From Pithys albifrons albifrons (lineage: Eukaryota > Chordata > Aves > Passeriformes > Thamnophilidae), in NCBI RefSeq assembly GCF_047495875.1, contig NC_092497.1, forward strand, positions 79,679,749 through 79,743,748: a stretch of DNA of 64,000 nt, in the 5' to 3' direction. The translations under genes were made by a program, and so were the position numbers. The notes beneath the pieces were generated by a model. The model ran no database searches, was not told where the DNA came from, and worked only from the letters and a program-made list of their open reading frames with translations. Position 1 is the first letter of the stretch. Every line of letters begins with the position of its first letter. Shown in pieces: positions 36,255 to 50,420 of this stretch.

Positions 36255-37625
36255 GACAGCCAGGTAAAGTCCCCAGGGTCTGAAAAAATGGAAAATAAAA
36301 TTGGAAACATCAAACAATCATAAAAAGAAGGACCCTGGGAACTATTGGCTAGTCATCCTTGACTCTGTACCCATAGGTACAAATAATGAAGGGGATCCTT
36401 CTGGAAATTTTTTCAAGGCACATGGATGACAGGTGAGAAAGACTGGCAACATGGGTTCACAAAAGGAAAATCATACCTGACTGATTTGGAGGCTTTCTAG
36501 ACTAGAAAGACTATATTGATGGATAAGGGAAAAGCAACTGATTTTATCTTCACTTCTGTAAAACCTACTCAACATCCTTGTCCTTAAATTGGAGGGATCT
36601 GTGTTTGATGGATGGACTGTTTGATGGCTAAGGAATTGGCCAGCAACATCTGAAGAGTTGTAACCAGGGACTCAATGTCCAAATTGAGATCAGGAACTTG
36701 TCCCTCAGAAGTAATTAGTGGGCTTGATATCTTTATTTATGACATAGGCAGTGGAATTAAATGCACTCTCACCAAGTCTGCACTGATACCAAGCTGCATG
36801 TGCAGTTAATGCAGATGAGAGAGGGATGCCCTCCAGAAGAACTTTGTTAGGCTTGAAGGTTTTGTGAAGGCAAACCTCATGAAGTTCAACAAGGCCACGT
36901 TCAAGGTCCTGCACCCTAACCCTAACCCAATCCCTGCTGTCGGAGGGATAAGTGGATTGAGGTCAGCCCTGCATAGAAGGATTTAGGATAATGGTAGATG
37001 AAAAATTACATATGGCCCAGCAATATGCTCTTGCGACCCAGAAAGCCAACCATATCCTGGGGCTCATCAAAAGCAGTGTGTCCAGCAGGTCAAGGGAGGG
37101 GATTCTGCCCTTCTGCTCTGTTCTGTCAAGACCCCACCTGGAGTGCTGCATCTAGTACTGGGGTCTCCATGCCTGGAGTCCCCAGCTGAAGGAAGACATG
37201 GACATATTAGAGGGGGTCTGGAGTAAGAGTCTAACACCTCTCCTGTGGAGTCAGGCTGAGAAAGTAGAGGTTGTTCAGACTGGAATAAAAAAGGCTCCAG
37301 GGAAACATTGCTGTGGCCTTTCAATATGTAAAAAGGGTTTACAAGAACAACTGAGGGACTTGTAGTGATAGGATAAGGGGCAATGTTTTACACTGAAAGA
37401 GTGTAGCTTTAGACTGGACATAAGAAAGAAATTCTTTACTGTAAGAGTGGTTGGACACGTTGCCCAGAGAAGCTGTGATGCCCCATCCTGGAAGTGTTCA
37501 AGACCAGGTTAGATGGGATTTTGAGCAACCTGGTCTAGTGGAAGTTCTCCCTGCAGATGGCAGGGGAGTTGGAACTACATGATCTTTGAAGGTCGTGTTC
37601 AGTCCAAACCATTCTGTGATTTTAT
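36255..37625 (+). mobile_element. CR1 LINE, old copy including RT region
   Basis: The plus strand follows CR1 ORF2 in order: a GACCCTGGGAACTATTGGCT block (36330), the ATGGGTTCACAAAAGGAAAA block (36451), and the VLHLG-equivalent CCTCATGAAGTTCAACAAGG at 36875. The tail follows with CAAGACCCCACCTGGAGTGC and CATAAGAAAGAAATTCTTTA, then the 3' UTR ending ACCATTCTGTGATTTTATG near 37625. Many stops. A short telomere-like CCCTAACCCTAACCC lies at 36914-36928. Confidence 0.88.
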
Positions 37626-40600
37626 GCCTCTAAATAGAAAAATAGCATAATATACCAAGCAACTGTATGTGTTAATGCCTTAGTTAAGACATTAATGCCT
37701 TGCTCTGATTTTATATATTATTAGTCAGAAATCAATTGGTAATCCAAAAATTGGAGTAGTATTTGATATATGATGAAATGTAGAATGGGATTTTTCTTGA
37801 GGACCAAAACAGTATCTTGCAGAATGAAGCCCAGATGACATTGTATATATATTAAAGGGGTTTTTTAGTAGTTTTGTGGGAATTATAATCCTTTCAACAC
37901 AAGGATTATAAAATAAAAACTGAGACATAAGTACTAAAGTCAGAGGAAAACCAAAAGATTCCTTTGAAGAGCAAGACCCTTCTATTTGTCATTCTTTACT
38001 AGCCATAAATTAGATTTTACTCTTTGTATCTAGATAACACTGTTTATAGGGTTTATATACATTCATATTTCAAACGTATACTACTTTTTACAAAACATAA
38101 GCACATAATGGTAAAGCCTAGTCTGTTATACCTGTAAAACCAGAGAAAGTTCACTGACTTCACTGGAGTTTTTTGACACTATGTCTTAGATATGAAAGTG
38201 GGATTTGTCAATGTATTTTTCAAAAGAAAAAATAAAAATAATGGTATCTGTTTTAGAAACCATGGATGTTTGTGTATTGTCCCTTTCTCTTCTTTTCAAA
38301 TCAAAGCCTAATAAATACTATAAGAATGCTTAGAATTAAAAGAAAAATTTAAATGATTTTAAAAAGCAGAGGCTGTTTTCTCACTATCAGCTTTAAAACA
38401 AAAATCCCATAAGAGCATGTTAAAGTGAATTAAATCACCAGTGAATGCTGTTCTTTGTCATAACAAGAAAACAAAAAAATTACAAAACAGTTACCAACTT
38501 CCAAAATAAGTTTATAATTTAGCAGAACAAAACCAAAGCTTTTGGTATTGTATTTGTTTGTTTGCTTTGGCTCTAGCATAATTTTTCAGTTGCTCTTCAA
38601 ATACTGTGTTTTGTCCAATCCATATTTCCTGCATGTTTAGTTGGGTTTGTAAAGTAAGAAATGTCTTGAAAACAGGCTTTCAATAAGTTTAATAATAAAT
38701 ATAACAGTCTGTGAAAAGCAGCTATCGGGCAGACATTAATCTGATCTATTTTCAGTTCCAGGTCATGCTTGAAAGAAATACAGAAACACGGAAGTTCAGG
38801 GCTGTTTTTGCTCTGGTTACTCTGTTTTCTCTGTTCCAGTGATGTTTAGAGATCCTCTATTAGGAATCAAGCAACAGTCACAAGAAATAGAAAAGGTGTG
38901 GGGCTTCTACGACTCTGGTGTTACTGTGTCCTGAAGAGAGAGGTTTAATTCTACACCTTATTCCATTAAGATGATTTTAGTTCACCCAGTGACAAGACTG
39001 CAGTTCCTGAGACCCTTGTAAATAGACCTTTTGACTGAAGTTTTCCTTAAACTTTTTTTTCAGTTATGCTTAAATGTTAAAACTCTTTTGCAGTCCTTGG
39101 CAAGGAAAATGAAGGGATGTAGATTTGTAAATGGAAGAGAGAGGGTTACTGGAATTTTCTTCACAGTAGTGTGAGTTCAGAGGAATCAACAATACATCTA
39201 AGAAGCTTATTAGACTCTACAGTGCATCATGAGGAATTGTCCTTATAAATCTCTGAAACCCTTAAATTTTACCTTGTTTCTGATGCTGTGATTATGGAGA
39301 GAGACATTCAGGAGACATCCAGGCTCCCAACCACACTGCCCTCCCCCCCTCCCCAAAAAGCTTTTTCAAAGTACAATCATGTAGGCTGTGTCACCAGCTA
39401 GAGAAGAAAAAGCCACAAACATGTTTTTTTAAAAGCTGTTTTCCCCACATAGAATCTTTTTGTTTTTAACAATAGTTAAAGAAAATAAAATCTCAATTGA
39501 AAACAGAAGTCAGAAGCCTCCCTGCTTTGACCAGCCAGAGGAGGGAAGGGAGAAAAAGGCATCCATTCTCCAAACTCCTCACCTCCATTTTCTAACACAA
39601 GCTCAGCTACAGAAGAGCCAGATTGCAGCCTCTTCCATGCAACTTTTTGCTCTTTGATGTGATGCCAGTTGATGAGCTATTGAGTAATTAGAAAAAGCTC
39701 TGGTATATCAGAAACTATCAGTTCAGAAAAAGCAGAGATGAGGAACACCTAGACCGGATTGATTTGCAAGGAGTGAGCAGGGCTAAAGGTTAGCGAGTTG
39801 TTTACTCAAGGAATATTTCACGTTCTGCCTCGCTTGGTGGCACATTTTTGAGGTAGTCTCTTGTGAGAGGTTTGAAACCCTACCATTATGACTGGGTCTA
39901 AACAGTGTACTTCAAATGCAAGTCTGTGTTTAAAGAATGAAAAATCTAACTAATTCCAAAGACTCTTAGTCATTAGACACTGGGAATTTCCCACCAGAGA
40001 TAGGACAGGGGTTTTAGAACATTAAAACCATGGGAAGATGTACATGTGTTCTGGAAGTCTAGGAGGAGAGTACATGAAAGCATGCAAAACACTCAGAACA
40101 GAAGGAGCACGGGAATTATAATGGAAGTTACTGGTGTTTCTAAAACTACATACTTTGCACAGTAACCTGACTGTCTGTATAATGCTATAAAGTACCTTGT
40201 TAATGTGCTGGTATGTTAGTTAGAATTTGCCAAGAAAATCTGTCTGTATGTTTCATTACTTAGGAACGCAATAGGGTGTATTTTCCAAGTGCTTTATTTA
40301 AAAAATATAGTTGCAAGGAATTATCTGATACTGGAATGTGGCACCTGAAAATATTTTTTTCTTCTACTGTAAGCTTACACCAGCATCACATAAAACATTC
40401 AGTAAGCACTTTCAGGAGGAAAAAACCCAAGTACTACTAAGGCGTGTAGAATTCTTACTGTAACATTAAATCCCTTGTTTCTGTACATCTACCCAAAAAC
40501 TTGTGGAGCAAGGTATATATAGGGACAAAAACAGTGGAGAGCAAATGCAGAACTGAGATGTGCCAGAGACCTGGGACTGTTCAAGGAAGAAAAACTGCCA

Positions 40601-43600
40601 AAGATTTTGAGTTAAGATTTTTTTATGCAAGAGACCTCTTTAAGCACCATTGTGATGAACTAACCTGAATAATTTTAAAATAACTTTTCATTTTGCTTTG
40701 CCTGTAAGTTACAGTGAGATAGATGTAAATATATCCATCTGAAAATTAAAATTTGTTATTTCTAGTTCACACCATTAATTAGATGATCCATAGGAAGTCC
40801 TCTATAATCTTCAGGGAAAAAATGCTCCTCTGATTTTTATGGTGTTTATTAAAGCAACTCTAATTTTGGAATCCTATGGCATTCTGTACCCATATGTTTA
40901 TTCATACTGTCTGAAAATAGTGCATTTACACACCTAAAATGTAAAATGCTGCACTTAAAATCCTAAACTTCAACTGAGAAACTAGAAAAAATACTTTGAG
41001 ACAAGTTCAAACTCAAAATATGAGGTTTGCATAGAAAGTATTAGTGAAAACACACTATATTATGAATCTGTAGACCTGAAAGTTGACCTGGCATTCTGAA
41101 AGGGGATTGAATTATGTAGACTAGTTTCAAAAATTGCCTTCTTATGGAAGCACAAACCAATCTTCCTAGCCCAGCATGTCTTTTGTTGGTGTTTCATACC
41201 TCAGATTTTAAATATTTGCAAGCAGTCCAGGAAAGCAAGTATTTGAAAACCAAAATAGTGTAATTTTGAAGGACAATCAACACAGGATTCATTCATATAA
41301 TATTAAGTGTGTAGAAATGCAACAAAGCTTAAAGAAGAGGTCTCCAATTAAGATTAAAGATGGCAATGACAGGCATTTGACATCAAATGCCAGTATCAAA
41401 TGTAGCAGGAAGTCTGCTTCCCATGAAACAGTGATGCTGAGTTAACTGATGACAAAAATTGTTTTTCACCTCAAATGATGATGTTGGAAAGTGTTGACCT
41501 GAATTGGGGCATTCCTCTTTGTTCTGCACTGGGATGGAAACTTGAAAATATATTTCAAAATGAACTACGGCTCATTATACAGTGACCTCATACAGAGATC
41601 TTTTGTTTAGCATCAGAGACAAAGTGAGCATGCCAGCCGTGGAGTATAACTGTCTGCTTCTTCTGTCTGTGTGTGAAAGACTATTGAGCCTCCTCTGGCT
41701 ACAGCTGAGACACATTCACATCTGAAATTCTGTGGAATACCATTGATTTTAGTGAATATCTCACACAAGAGTCTGTCAAGTTCACACATGCTATGCTCTG
41801 TTTATTCCTAAGGTCACACTAAATAAAGACGCTCATGAAACATTTATTTGAAAATGCTCCTTCTATCTTGTCCTCTCTCCTCTTTTCCCTTCTCTTATCC
41901 CAGTTTTTTTGGCACTGGCTAGTGGGAAGCAGAAGAGAGAGGAATCGCAATGAGCATGGCACATGGGTTGTATTCATGAATGCAGGAGCACTTTGTGAAA
42001 GATCAGTACATTTCAAATCTTACTGCAGAACAAATAGTAGACCTTCTGTTCCTTGAAAAGATGATATTTTGGGAGAGAGGAAATTCTTATTAACACATGC
42101 TAAATGTATGACTTTACATTTTTGTACTGTTGAGCTCATCCCATGGCTCCTATCCTTAAACTTCCCTAATTTTTGTGTCATGTTCAGGTTCTTTTCTGAA
42201 TGTTTGACAGCCCACATGACTCCCCAGGACAACAGTAAATGGTTTTAGCTGTACACCTATTGGTGATCTTATAATAACTAAAAACAAAATATTGATTTTA
42301 TCCTTAGAATGGATTTCCAGAAAGAATTCCTTTCCACAGAACAGTTTTATTTTAGTCAAGAACTTGGACTTTCAGCATAATTCATTGTGTTCTCCTATTT
42401 AGTGTTTTCCACATCTTCCAATTCTTAAATTAATCATGTATCATTTCATTTCTGATATAGACTCATAGTAAATGTCTTTTTGAATTTGGGTTAATTAAAT
42501 TTACCAGCTTTTGTACTTTAGAAATAATGCTTTTCTTATTAAGAGATAAATGCTGGGTTCATGTGGTGTGGACTAAGTCTCTTTGAGTATAAACTAATGT
42601 TTGTTGAGCTGGACAGTTCAAAAAGGGAACAACTGGCTCTGCATGCTAGTTTTCAAAGACCATGTATTCTGCAAGTGCTTACATGTAGATTGAACTGCAA
42701 AAGTGGTCTCAGAGACTACAAGGTTGTTCATGGGGGATTACTTCTGCTGAAAATTAAGTATAAATTCTTACCAGTGTCAGAACCAAAATCATGTGGGTGA
42801 AACTTCAATATGTGGCCATTACCCCAACAAAAAACCCCAACCCAAACTAAACAAAAAACAAACAAACAAACAAAGAAAACCTAGAGGTACATAGGAAAAA
42901 AACCAAATTGCTAAAATGAACAGAGATGAGTCTATTTAAAGGGCAAATGAGAACAGAAGAGGCCTGTAGAATAATTATAAATGTTAAAAGTGAGACAGAT
43001 CTAGGTTTGGCTCAGGTTTTCTTGATTTTAAAAGTATGGATTTTGTTGTGTGTTATGGTGAACAGAATGCTCAGTATGGCCTCTCACCCACTGGTCCCCT
43101 ACAAGAAGTTGAATCATATTGCTCACTTCAATAGAACTTCTATCCATTTGATGAATTTAGCTCACATGTCCTCATTTTTAGGTCCCCTCCTAGTTCTGCT
43201 TCTATTAATTCTCATAGCTGAAGTCTACATAGAGCTAAATTTACATTCTGTAATAAAAAATAATGCTTTTTGCTACTGAACATCAGACATTTCTGGCATA
43301 GACATATTACTAACTTTTTCCTAGAGAAATGCCTTCCATGTTCGTAATTAGCAATTTCAACAATTAATCAAGTTTTAAAATGTTTTTGTAGAACTCTTTA
43401 CAATGAAAGCCATTTGTTGCCTGTCCGAAGTTAACAGAAGTATAATGTGTATATAGACCTATTGCTAAATGTTGATTTTTTCACTAATAGTTTTGTCCTG
43501 ACTGCTAAGGAGTACTGATTCAGGTCATTAGAACTTTATCATTGACCTTCACTATGCAGAAATTACACAAATCACCAAGAGGTGTAAGACATTCCTCCAT

Positions 43601-45152
43601 TAAGGGTCTTTAGAAAAGCTGGAAGCTGAAAGTTCTGTCTGTTCACTGGCTGGATGCTTCACTACTTACATGTTTAACCAGCAGTTGTGACAAGCCTTCG
43701 GAGTACCCTGCTGTAGTAAGGAACTGTTTCCCCTGACTGAGTTTTCTTGTCTTTTAGAAACATCTGACATCCATTTAAATAAAATAAGCCAATTTCCTAT
43801 GTCATTTAAGTAAAAATTGCAGCAAGAAATATAACCTTTTACTTAATTTATTCCCAACTACTTAGAAATTAATAGCCCTAAAAGTTGGATCTTTGTACAT
43901 GAGACAACTGCTTCATCTTTTTTGATGCTGATGCTGTTACAAGTATACTTCAAAAAAACTTCTCATAGGCTTTACTAAACATATTTTATGGGCATAAGAT
44001 TTATGAAGAAAGAAGAGCATATTCCTGTTCCATGAACATCTGTCTGTTCTCAAAGAAAGCAAAAAGGGTTGCAAATAAATATCAGCTTTTCCTTCTGAAG
44101 ATGCTGCCCTTGATATGGGCAGTGTCTTTTTACTCTGGGAAGTCAAAACCTAAAGATGATGATAAGCAATCAGAGCAATCAAGTCCTCTTTCCATATCTG
44201 TCTCCTTCTGCCTCTCTCCCTCTACAGACTCCCAACTGGACAACCAATGACAACACAATTCTGAGCTTTTTTTTTTTTTTCCAAGCTTGGTAATATTCAT
44301 TAATAATTGAGCTGTGAGAATTAATTGCCTTCTTCAAAATTGCCACACTATCAAATAGTTACCTGTCTTAGTCTTCCTCATAAAAACATCTTCATATTTT
44401 TGAAGTTACAGGATCTCTTTGAAATATTATGCTAAATGCTATTTTTTCTAGTATTAAAATCTGACACCATTTTTGTTCTCAAATAATGTGTAATATGTGT
44501 TAACCCAGGCAAAAATTTATAAAACATTAAAAGTATGGAAAAAAACACAAAATACTTATTAAGAGTTACTTTGAAGTTTTGGTGAGTACTTTAATTATCT
44601 ATAAAAACTATAGATCTTCTGCCCTTTTCTGATATCTAATGTGACTGCTTTGAAGAAAACTCATAAGATGAATTGCTTCTGTGCTCATGCCGATGGGAAA
44701 GTGTACATGGAGAAGAAAAAAGCTTTTCTGAGCACATTTCTAAGCACTTCAGTTGAAAACAGAAAAAAAGCTAGAGAAGTCTGCAATATCAGTAGCAATA
44801 ACAATCAGATGAACTGGCAGAGTCCAAGAACAATGGGAGCTCTCATACACAAATTAGATTTCCTATTAATACCTGAAGTAAAGATCCCTTGGAATAGTAA
44901 CCAGTCTCTGAAAAGCTCAGAGAAAAACATAGAATACCTGTATCATGTGCTGATTCTAAACAAATTAGCACAACAAGAGCTTTGATTATTCAGTGTTCTC
45001 TAAAGTATGTTGCTGGTAACTGCTAGATTAAATAATACATACGTTTTTTTCTGTGAAGTAAATTCAGCTATGCTTTCATCAGTGGCCAAAACCAGGACCT
45101 CCTCTTATATATCTCTTCTAGCTAGAAGAGTTAAGTTATGCATTTAAATAAA
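37626..45152. other. Long non-coding interval
   Basis: AT-rich DNA. Frames of 114 codons (44641-44985, plus) and 117 codons (42926-43279, plus) are the longest and match nothing I know. A simple (AAAC)n tract occurs at about 42850-42880 and a T14 run near 44267-44280. No repeat family is recognised. Confidence 0.5.
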
Positions 45153-45408
45153 TGCATTCTGGGGTAGGTTGACCACAGCCAGCAGCTAAGCTAAGCTATG
45201 ATTAGTTTGTGTTAGCTGTCCAGATTCCACAGCATCCTCACTTCTTTCCCAGCCTTGGCCTATTGCTGGGAGGACAGAGAAGAAAAAAGAGAAAGCCTTG
45301 ATACTGTTGTAGCACTGCTCAGCAACAATCAAAACACTAGTGTTTTATGAAAAATTTTAGCCACAAATACAAAAGAAAGCTACCTGCACCCTGACCAGAA
45401 CTAGTGCA
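45153..45408 (-). mobile_element. ERVL-type LTR remnant, internally deleted
   Basis: The plus strand contains GACCACAGCCAGCAGCTAAG, then a jump to TTAGCTGTCCAGATTCCACA, and then GAGAAAGCCTTGATACTGTT and GCACTGCTCAGCAACAATCA. I recognise these as the reverse complement of a very common avian ERVL LTR. The middle of the usual LTR is missing and the rest is diverged, so this is an old remnant. Limits are approximate. Confidence 0.65.
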
Positions 45409-48400
45409 TGTTCCTAACCACAGAAGCTTACCTGTTTTGAAGAAGTGAAGTGAAAACACTGCCAGGGAAGGAAGTTGATAGCACAGGAAGAAGTTTGTAT
45501 TTTGTCTTGCTGTGTGCTTTCCTGAACCCCTAATACACTTTCACTTAGTGGGAACTCAATGATTTCACCAAGTGCCTAAGTATAGGAACTTTTCCTGCAA
45601 CCATTTCTCAAAATTTCAGTTGAATTCCTCAGTCACATTTTTAAAATACAATATCTTACTTAGGTTTCCTGAAATGTGAAACAGTGTATAATTCATTATG
45701 AATTCTTGGCTGCTTCAGAGTTGCTTGGTTGATCAACACAATGTGGCTCAGCACTGTGCAGGTTGCTTCGTAGGAGCAAGCTCTTGAACTTGCCAACTCA
45801 AGCTATAAAAGCAGTACAGTGAAGGTAACATGCTGAGAGTACCACCACAAGTATTTAAGAGTTATTAACTTTCTTGCTACTTCTTGAAGCAAAAGCAAGG
45901 GCAGTTACAACTTCCATGCAGCAGAATACTGCCTGTCAGCAAACAACAGTGGACAGCTGTTATGCCCCTATTTTTTTTTTGTGAATTGCCATTTCCAATG
46001 AAGAAACCAGACTGATTTCTTCTTCCTTGCTTGTGATATTTAACTATGATTGGATAAGCAATCAATCAAGACTACTAGCACAAGAAATTTCTTCTTACAT
46101 CTGTACTGAAAACAAACTAGACTGAGGATAGTTTCACAGTTCATATAACTATTTTCTAATTTTGCCACCCATGGGATTTTTTTACACCTACTAAGAGGAA
46201 AAAAGCAAAATTATTTGAGAATTTGTTTCAATCAGTTTTAATAAAAGTAAGTCTGGGAACAGTCAGAGGTCTACCACTCATTCCTAGTTAATGAATTCAG
46301 AGCTACTAGTATGCCTGCTGTGTACCAGACTCCTTGTGCTATAGTGTTGGCTCAGAAAATGGCATTTTCCTCTTAGATGATGTCATAAGAATATGTGGTC
46401 ATATGGAGTGTGACAAAATGAGAGGAGGAAAAGCTTAAATATAAGAATATTGATAGATACAATTCAGTAGCAGTTCTTACCTAGAAGATTGACCTGTGGA
46501 TACAGTTGATGGTGTTCAAAGAATTCATAAAGTGAATTCCACAAGAATGGGAAATTGACAAGTTGGATCACTTACTAACAGTGAAATAAAGGTGTTCATA
46601 GGGTAGAGTAAAGCTGCTGATTAACAGTACATGAAATGCTATGCAACTTTTTAGTCAGGGTGGAAAGAATGCAGTAGTAATTTGAAAGCATAGAGGAAAG
46701 GACAGTCTAGAACTACTCATTGAAAGCAGTAAAATGGGCCTAGAGTCCCACCTCTTGAACAAAGCCGTATGAACCCTTAAATGAAGCATGTTATTATTTT
46801 TTTTATCTTCACAGCAAAGAGCTGACCAATATAGCCCTGAAGTATTAGCTCAGTACTTACTCAGTGGTTGCAAATGGAGGATCAATGAATTCTCTGCCAT
46901 TTCAGTTCCAGTCTGGTCATAATACAAATGAAGGCTGTGCTACTGCTCATCAGCTGTAATGGTGTGTAAGAGATTACAAACGTGCAGCATAAATACAGGT
47001 GAGTGTTATCTGCTCAGTAAGCAGTACCACTTCAATATTTTTCACATGGGTGGATGACAGGAAGCATCTAATATTTTTCTCCCAAGAGGGAATTGTACTT
47101 TGTCATGAGATACAGCTATAGGCAAGCTCTGTGTGTAAACCACTAAACAGTAGTGCATATAATACCAAAATTTTGTCCTTGGCTCCTTGTTGTTCTGTTT
47201 TTCTATAACCATAAATTATGACATCATTCATGTCTTATTTCACCTGTCAGTCAGGAAGCAGAACTGTTTTGTGGAACACTGACTGTAAATGTAATGGCAA
47301 TTTTTTTTAGTAATTTTAATAAATAGGGTAAGAAAATTTAAAACAGGCATTTCAGGGTTCCGAAGTCATTATGAACTGGTAGCTTCATATCATGTTAACT
47401 CACAATAAATATAAAGAGAGTTATTTTTGAATATATATAACATTATAGCAAATTATTACATACAGATTTTTCAGTGTTTTCATTTCCTTTCTGAAAGATT
47501 ACATTTTTCCACACAGATGGGGTTCTGAGGGTTGTATTTACCTATGTCTTTTAAAAGTGCTGCATTACTTCTTTGGTGTACTATCAGACATAAAAGGATT
47601 TAGAACTGAAGATAAGTGCATTCAAGTTTCAGATGGTAACTTCACTATGTCAGCTCTATTTTCGTTATGACATTGTTTACATCAATGACTGGGAAATAAT
47701 TACTGAATGCCTTTTCATCACAATTTCCCAAACAGTAAGAGATACATAACTTGTGAAAGACAAGATAAAAAAGCTATTCTGTCCCAGCCTGCTCCTTCAT
47801 ATGCCAGCGTTCTTCTCACAGGCATGCTTCCTTGATTCTCTATGGTCAAATTTTCTTGATCTTTGTAAGTGGAAAGTGATAGTCTGAAATAAAAGTGCTA
47901 AGTGTGATCAGTGTGAAGGTACACAGATGTAGGCCAATTTAAATCTAGATGGATAAGTAAAAAAAAATAAGAGAAAAGGGGAAGTTTGGGATCCACTGAG
48001 ATCAAGAGTGAAAAGACCTAATTTTCTACCAAAAGGGCTTATGCAATTTCATCATCACGTATTGTGGTCTATTGGATATCTATACTGTATCTGGAGGTGT
48101 AAGTACTGCTACCAGTTTTCTAGACGGCTGTGCATCCTCACATTTTCTAACTAACTCTTTTCCCCTCACTCACAAAACCTAAGTGCTGTGTGCAGAGCTT
48201 GATGTAGTAGTAAAATACGATGAGCACCCAGCTGTGGAAGGAGAAAGAACTTGTGGTTCCTGGCCATGTGTTTAATCATTTCAAAGCAGCTTTGAGATGG
48301 GGAACATAAATACATTAAAAGAATCTGAGCAGTCTGCCTTTCTAAATTGGAAGCAATGTAGGCGAATGGAAAGCCACTAGATTTTCAAATCCTTGTGAAA

Positions 48401-50267
48401 GTCATTTATCTTCTCTCTACAACAGTTTCCCTAACAGAAAAATGGGGATAAAACACTAACCATATTTTTGATAATTAAATAAAAAGAAAGATAGTGTTTG
48501 ATTATTATGCATTGTGCTCTCCAACAAACAGGATTTAGTTTTTTGGATGACTCACAATAAAGCGATTAAAAATTATGCCAGATTTCAAGGCAGAAAAGTT
48601 TAATTTTTAATATACTAACAGAAAAGTGGAATCACTACCTTATCAATGAACTTAATATGCCAGCAACATTTTGATTAAAATTTTAAAAATTATATACCCA
48701 AGTCTTTACAATGAGGTATAAAACTGCTTGCACTGATAGTTAAATGAATCTAGTAGATCTCTAGCAGTAAACATGCATGAGAAGAGAGTAACTAAACAAA
48801 TAACTTCTAAAGTTTTATAGCTATCACATCAAGAGGGTGGTTCTATGACCTATTAGTTTGGTATGGTTTTATTTCACATCATTCTTAGTTGTTTAGAAGG
48901 AAACGTTTATTAGGATAGATAAATGGCCCATGAAACAGAGCTCCTGTGTCACTCTCTAAGAACCATGCAGCCTCTGAGGAATGAGAGATTTAAGTCGATG
49001 AACAGGGCTGGAAAAGCACAGCACAAGTGAGGGAGATGAAGTAAATGGAGTAGCAATAGAGGGCAGGAAGGAGCAACATGTGTGGAAGAGCAGTTTTCAG
49101 TGAGTCTTGGTGCAGCAGGGAAGGAGTTTGAAGCAGTTGCTCTACAAGAGAAAGCAATAATGTGCTTCCAGTGCCTTGTTCCTCCCTTCTCAGCTCCACT
49201 GTATCTGTGTGGCAACATGAGGAGGCTGTCAGCTGCTGCTCAGAACAAGCAGAAAAGCTGCAGAGGACATTCATGGGGGACCAGAGTGAGTGCATATAAA
49301 AGAAAGAATGGACAAATAACTGTTTTAATTCTGCTTAGTTGCAGCAGACAGACAGGGTGGTTTATAGAGCCTTAGGGGTAAATGGCATTTGGTATTCACA
49401 AAGGCCACGCATATGGATCATGCCCTCATATGTACACAAACACTCACAAAAAACAAATCCTTTGCACAGGCTGTCTTGGTAAACATCTTAAAAATCTACA
49501 CTTCACTCACAGAACCAGAGGAAGCTTTAGGTTTAGGACCTTTATGGTTGTTATTCAGGCAGCACTGCAGACACCAAAAAACATATAATGGAAATACAAG
49601 AAAGAGGTTGAACAAAATGGAAATCACAAACTTTACATTAGAAATAATCATACAATATGCCTGTTGCATATGGAAAATGTTCCTAGACACATGTGGGCTT
49701 CCAGGCATTTCAAGGCAAGGGGGATCTATCTCTGCCTATTTCAGGTTTTCCAACAGAGATGCAGTAGTGTGTCATCACTAACTTTGCCATGCAGACCTTA
49801 AGCTAGGCATGCCTTCATCTGTGTGTCTCATGCCTTCATGCTGTAACTAGATAAATGAAGTAAAGTAGAACAGCCTACTGCCAAGTCGATTGTATATGAG
49901 GCAAGTAGAACCCACTGCAAGAGGGAAAGTCCCACAGCATTTCAATGGTTTATGTGAGAACATGGTCATTTTTACTTGTAAAATTGTGTTTTCATTTTGT
50001 CTCTTGTGACCAAATGCTTTACAAGATTTACCTGAAATAAGAGGCACAAGAAAGTAGTAGGCTGTGTTCCTCTTCTCACGCAGTCTAGAAATCAGTAGCT
50101 GTGGATTGCAAGGGGCACAAGTTCTGTGTGTCTTCTGCAAGTACCTTCCTGTCTACCATCTCTCTGCTCTCTTTTAGTTTTTAACCTGTGACTGCATGTG
50201 CCAAAGTCAGCACCTAGAGAAAATTAATAAGGAACTTATCAACAAAATGCATCTTTTTATTTTCCAG
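45409..50267. other. Long non-coding interval, nothing recognised
   Basis: AT-rich DNA with chance ORFs only. A GC-richer patch at about 48950-49330 carries overlapping 90-101-codon frames without recognised motifs. Confidence 0.5.
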
Positions 50268-50420
50268 AGTGCTCCTTAGTTCAGTTGGTTAGACCATGCA
50301 TGGTGTTAATAATGCCAGGAGTGCGGATTTGAGCCATTTATGGGCCATTCACTTCACAGTTGGGCTCCATAATCCTTGTGTGTCCCTTCCAACTCGGAAT
50401 ATTTTATGATTCTCTGATTT
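50268..50420 (+). mobile_element. tRNA-Ile-derived SINE with CR1 tail (TguSINE1-like)
   Basis: The 5' part matches a tRNA-Ile gene in order: an A-box-like TTAGTTCAGTTGG at 50276-50288, the anticodon-arm equivalent GTTAATAATGCC, and a decayed B box GGATTTGAGCC at 50325-50335 (consensus GGTTCGANTCC). A TATGGGCCATTCACTT junction follows, then a CR1-like 3' end (GTCCCTTCCAACTCGGAATA, TTTATGATTCTCTG). This composition is that of the songbird SINE TguSINE1. Damage to the B box argues against present Pol III activity. It also points to a passerine host. Confidence 0.85.

Noticed and set aside
40500..40640. Weak resemblance to a CR1 ORF2 tail (GAGACCTGGGACTGTTCAAG)
   Set aside because: Only a short stretch is similar and the flanking CR1 landmarks are absent, so it cannot be told from chance by eye.
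42926..44985. Plus-strand frames of 117 codons (42926-43279) and 114 codons (44641-44985)
   Set aside because: Several frames of this length are expected by chance. No motif or homology is recognised.
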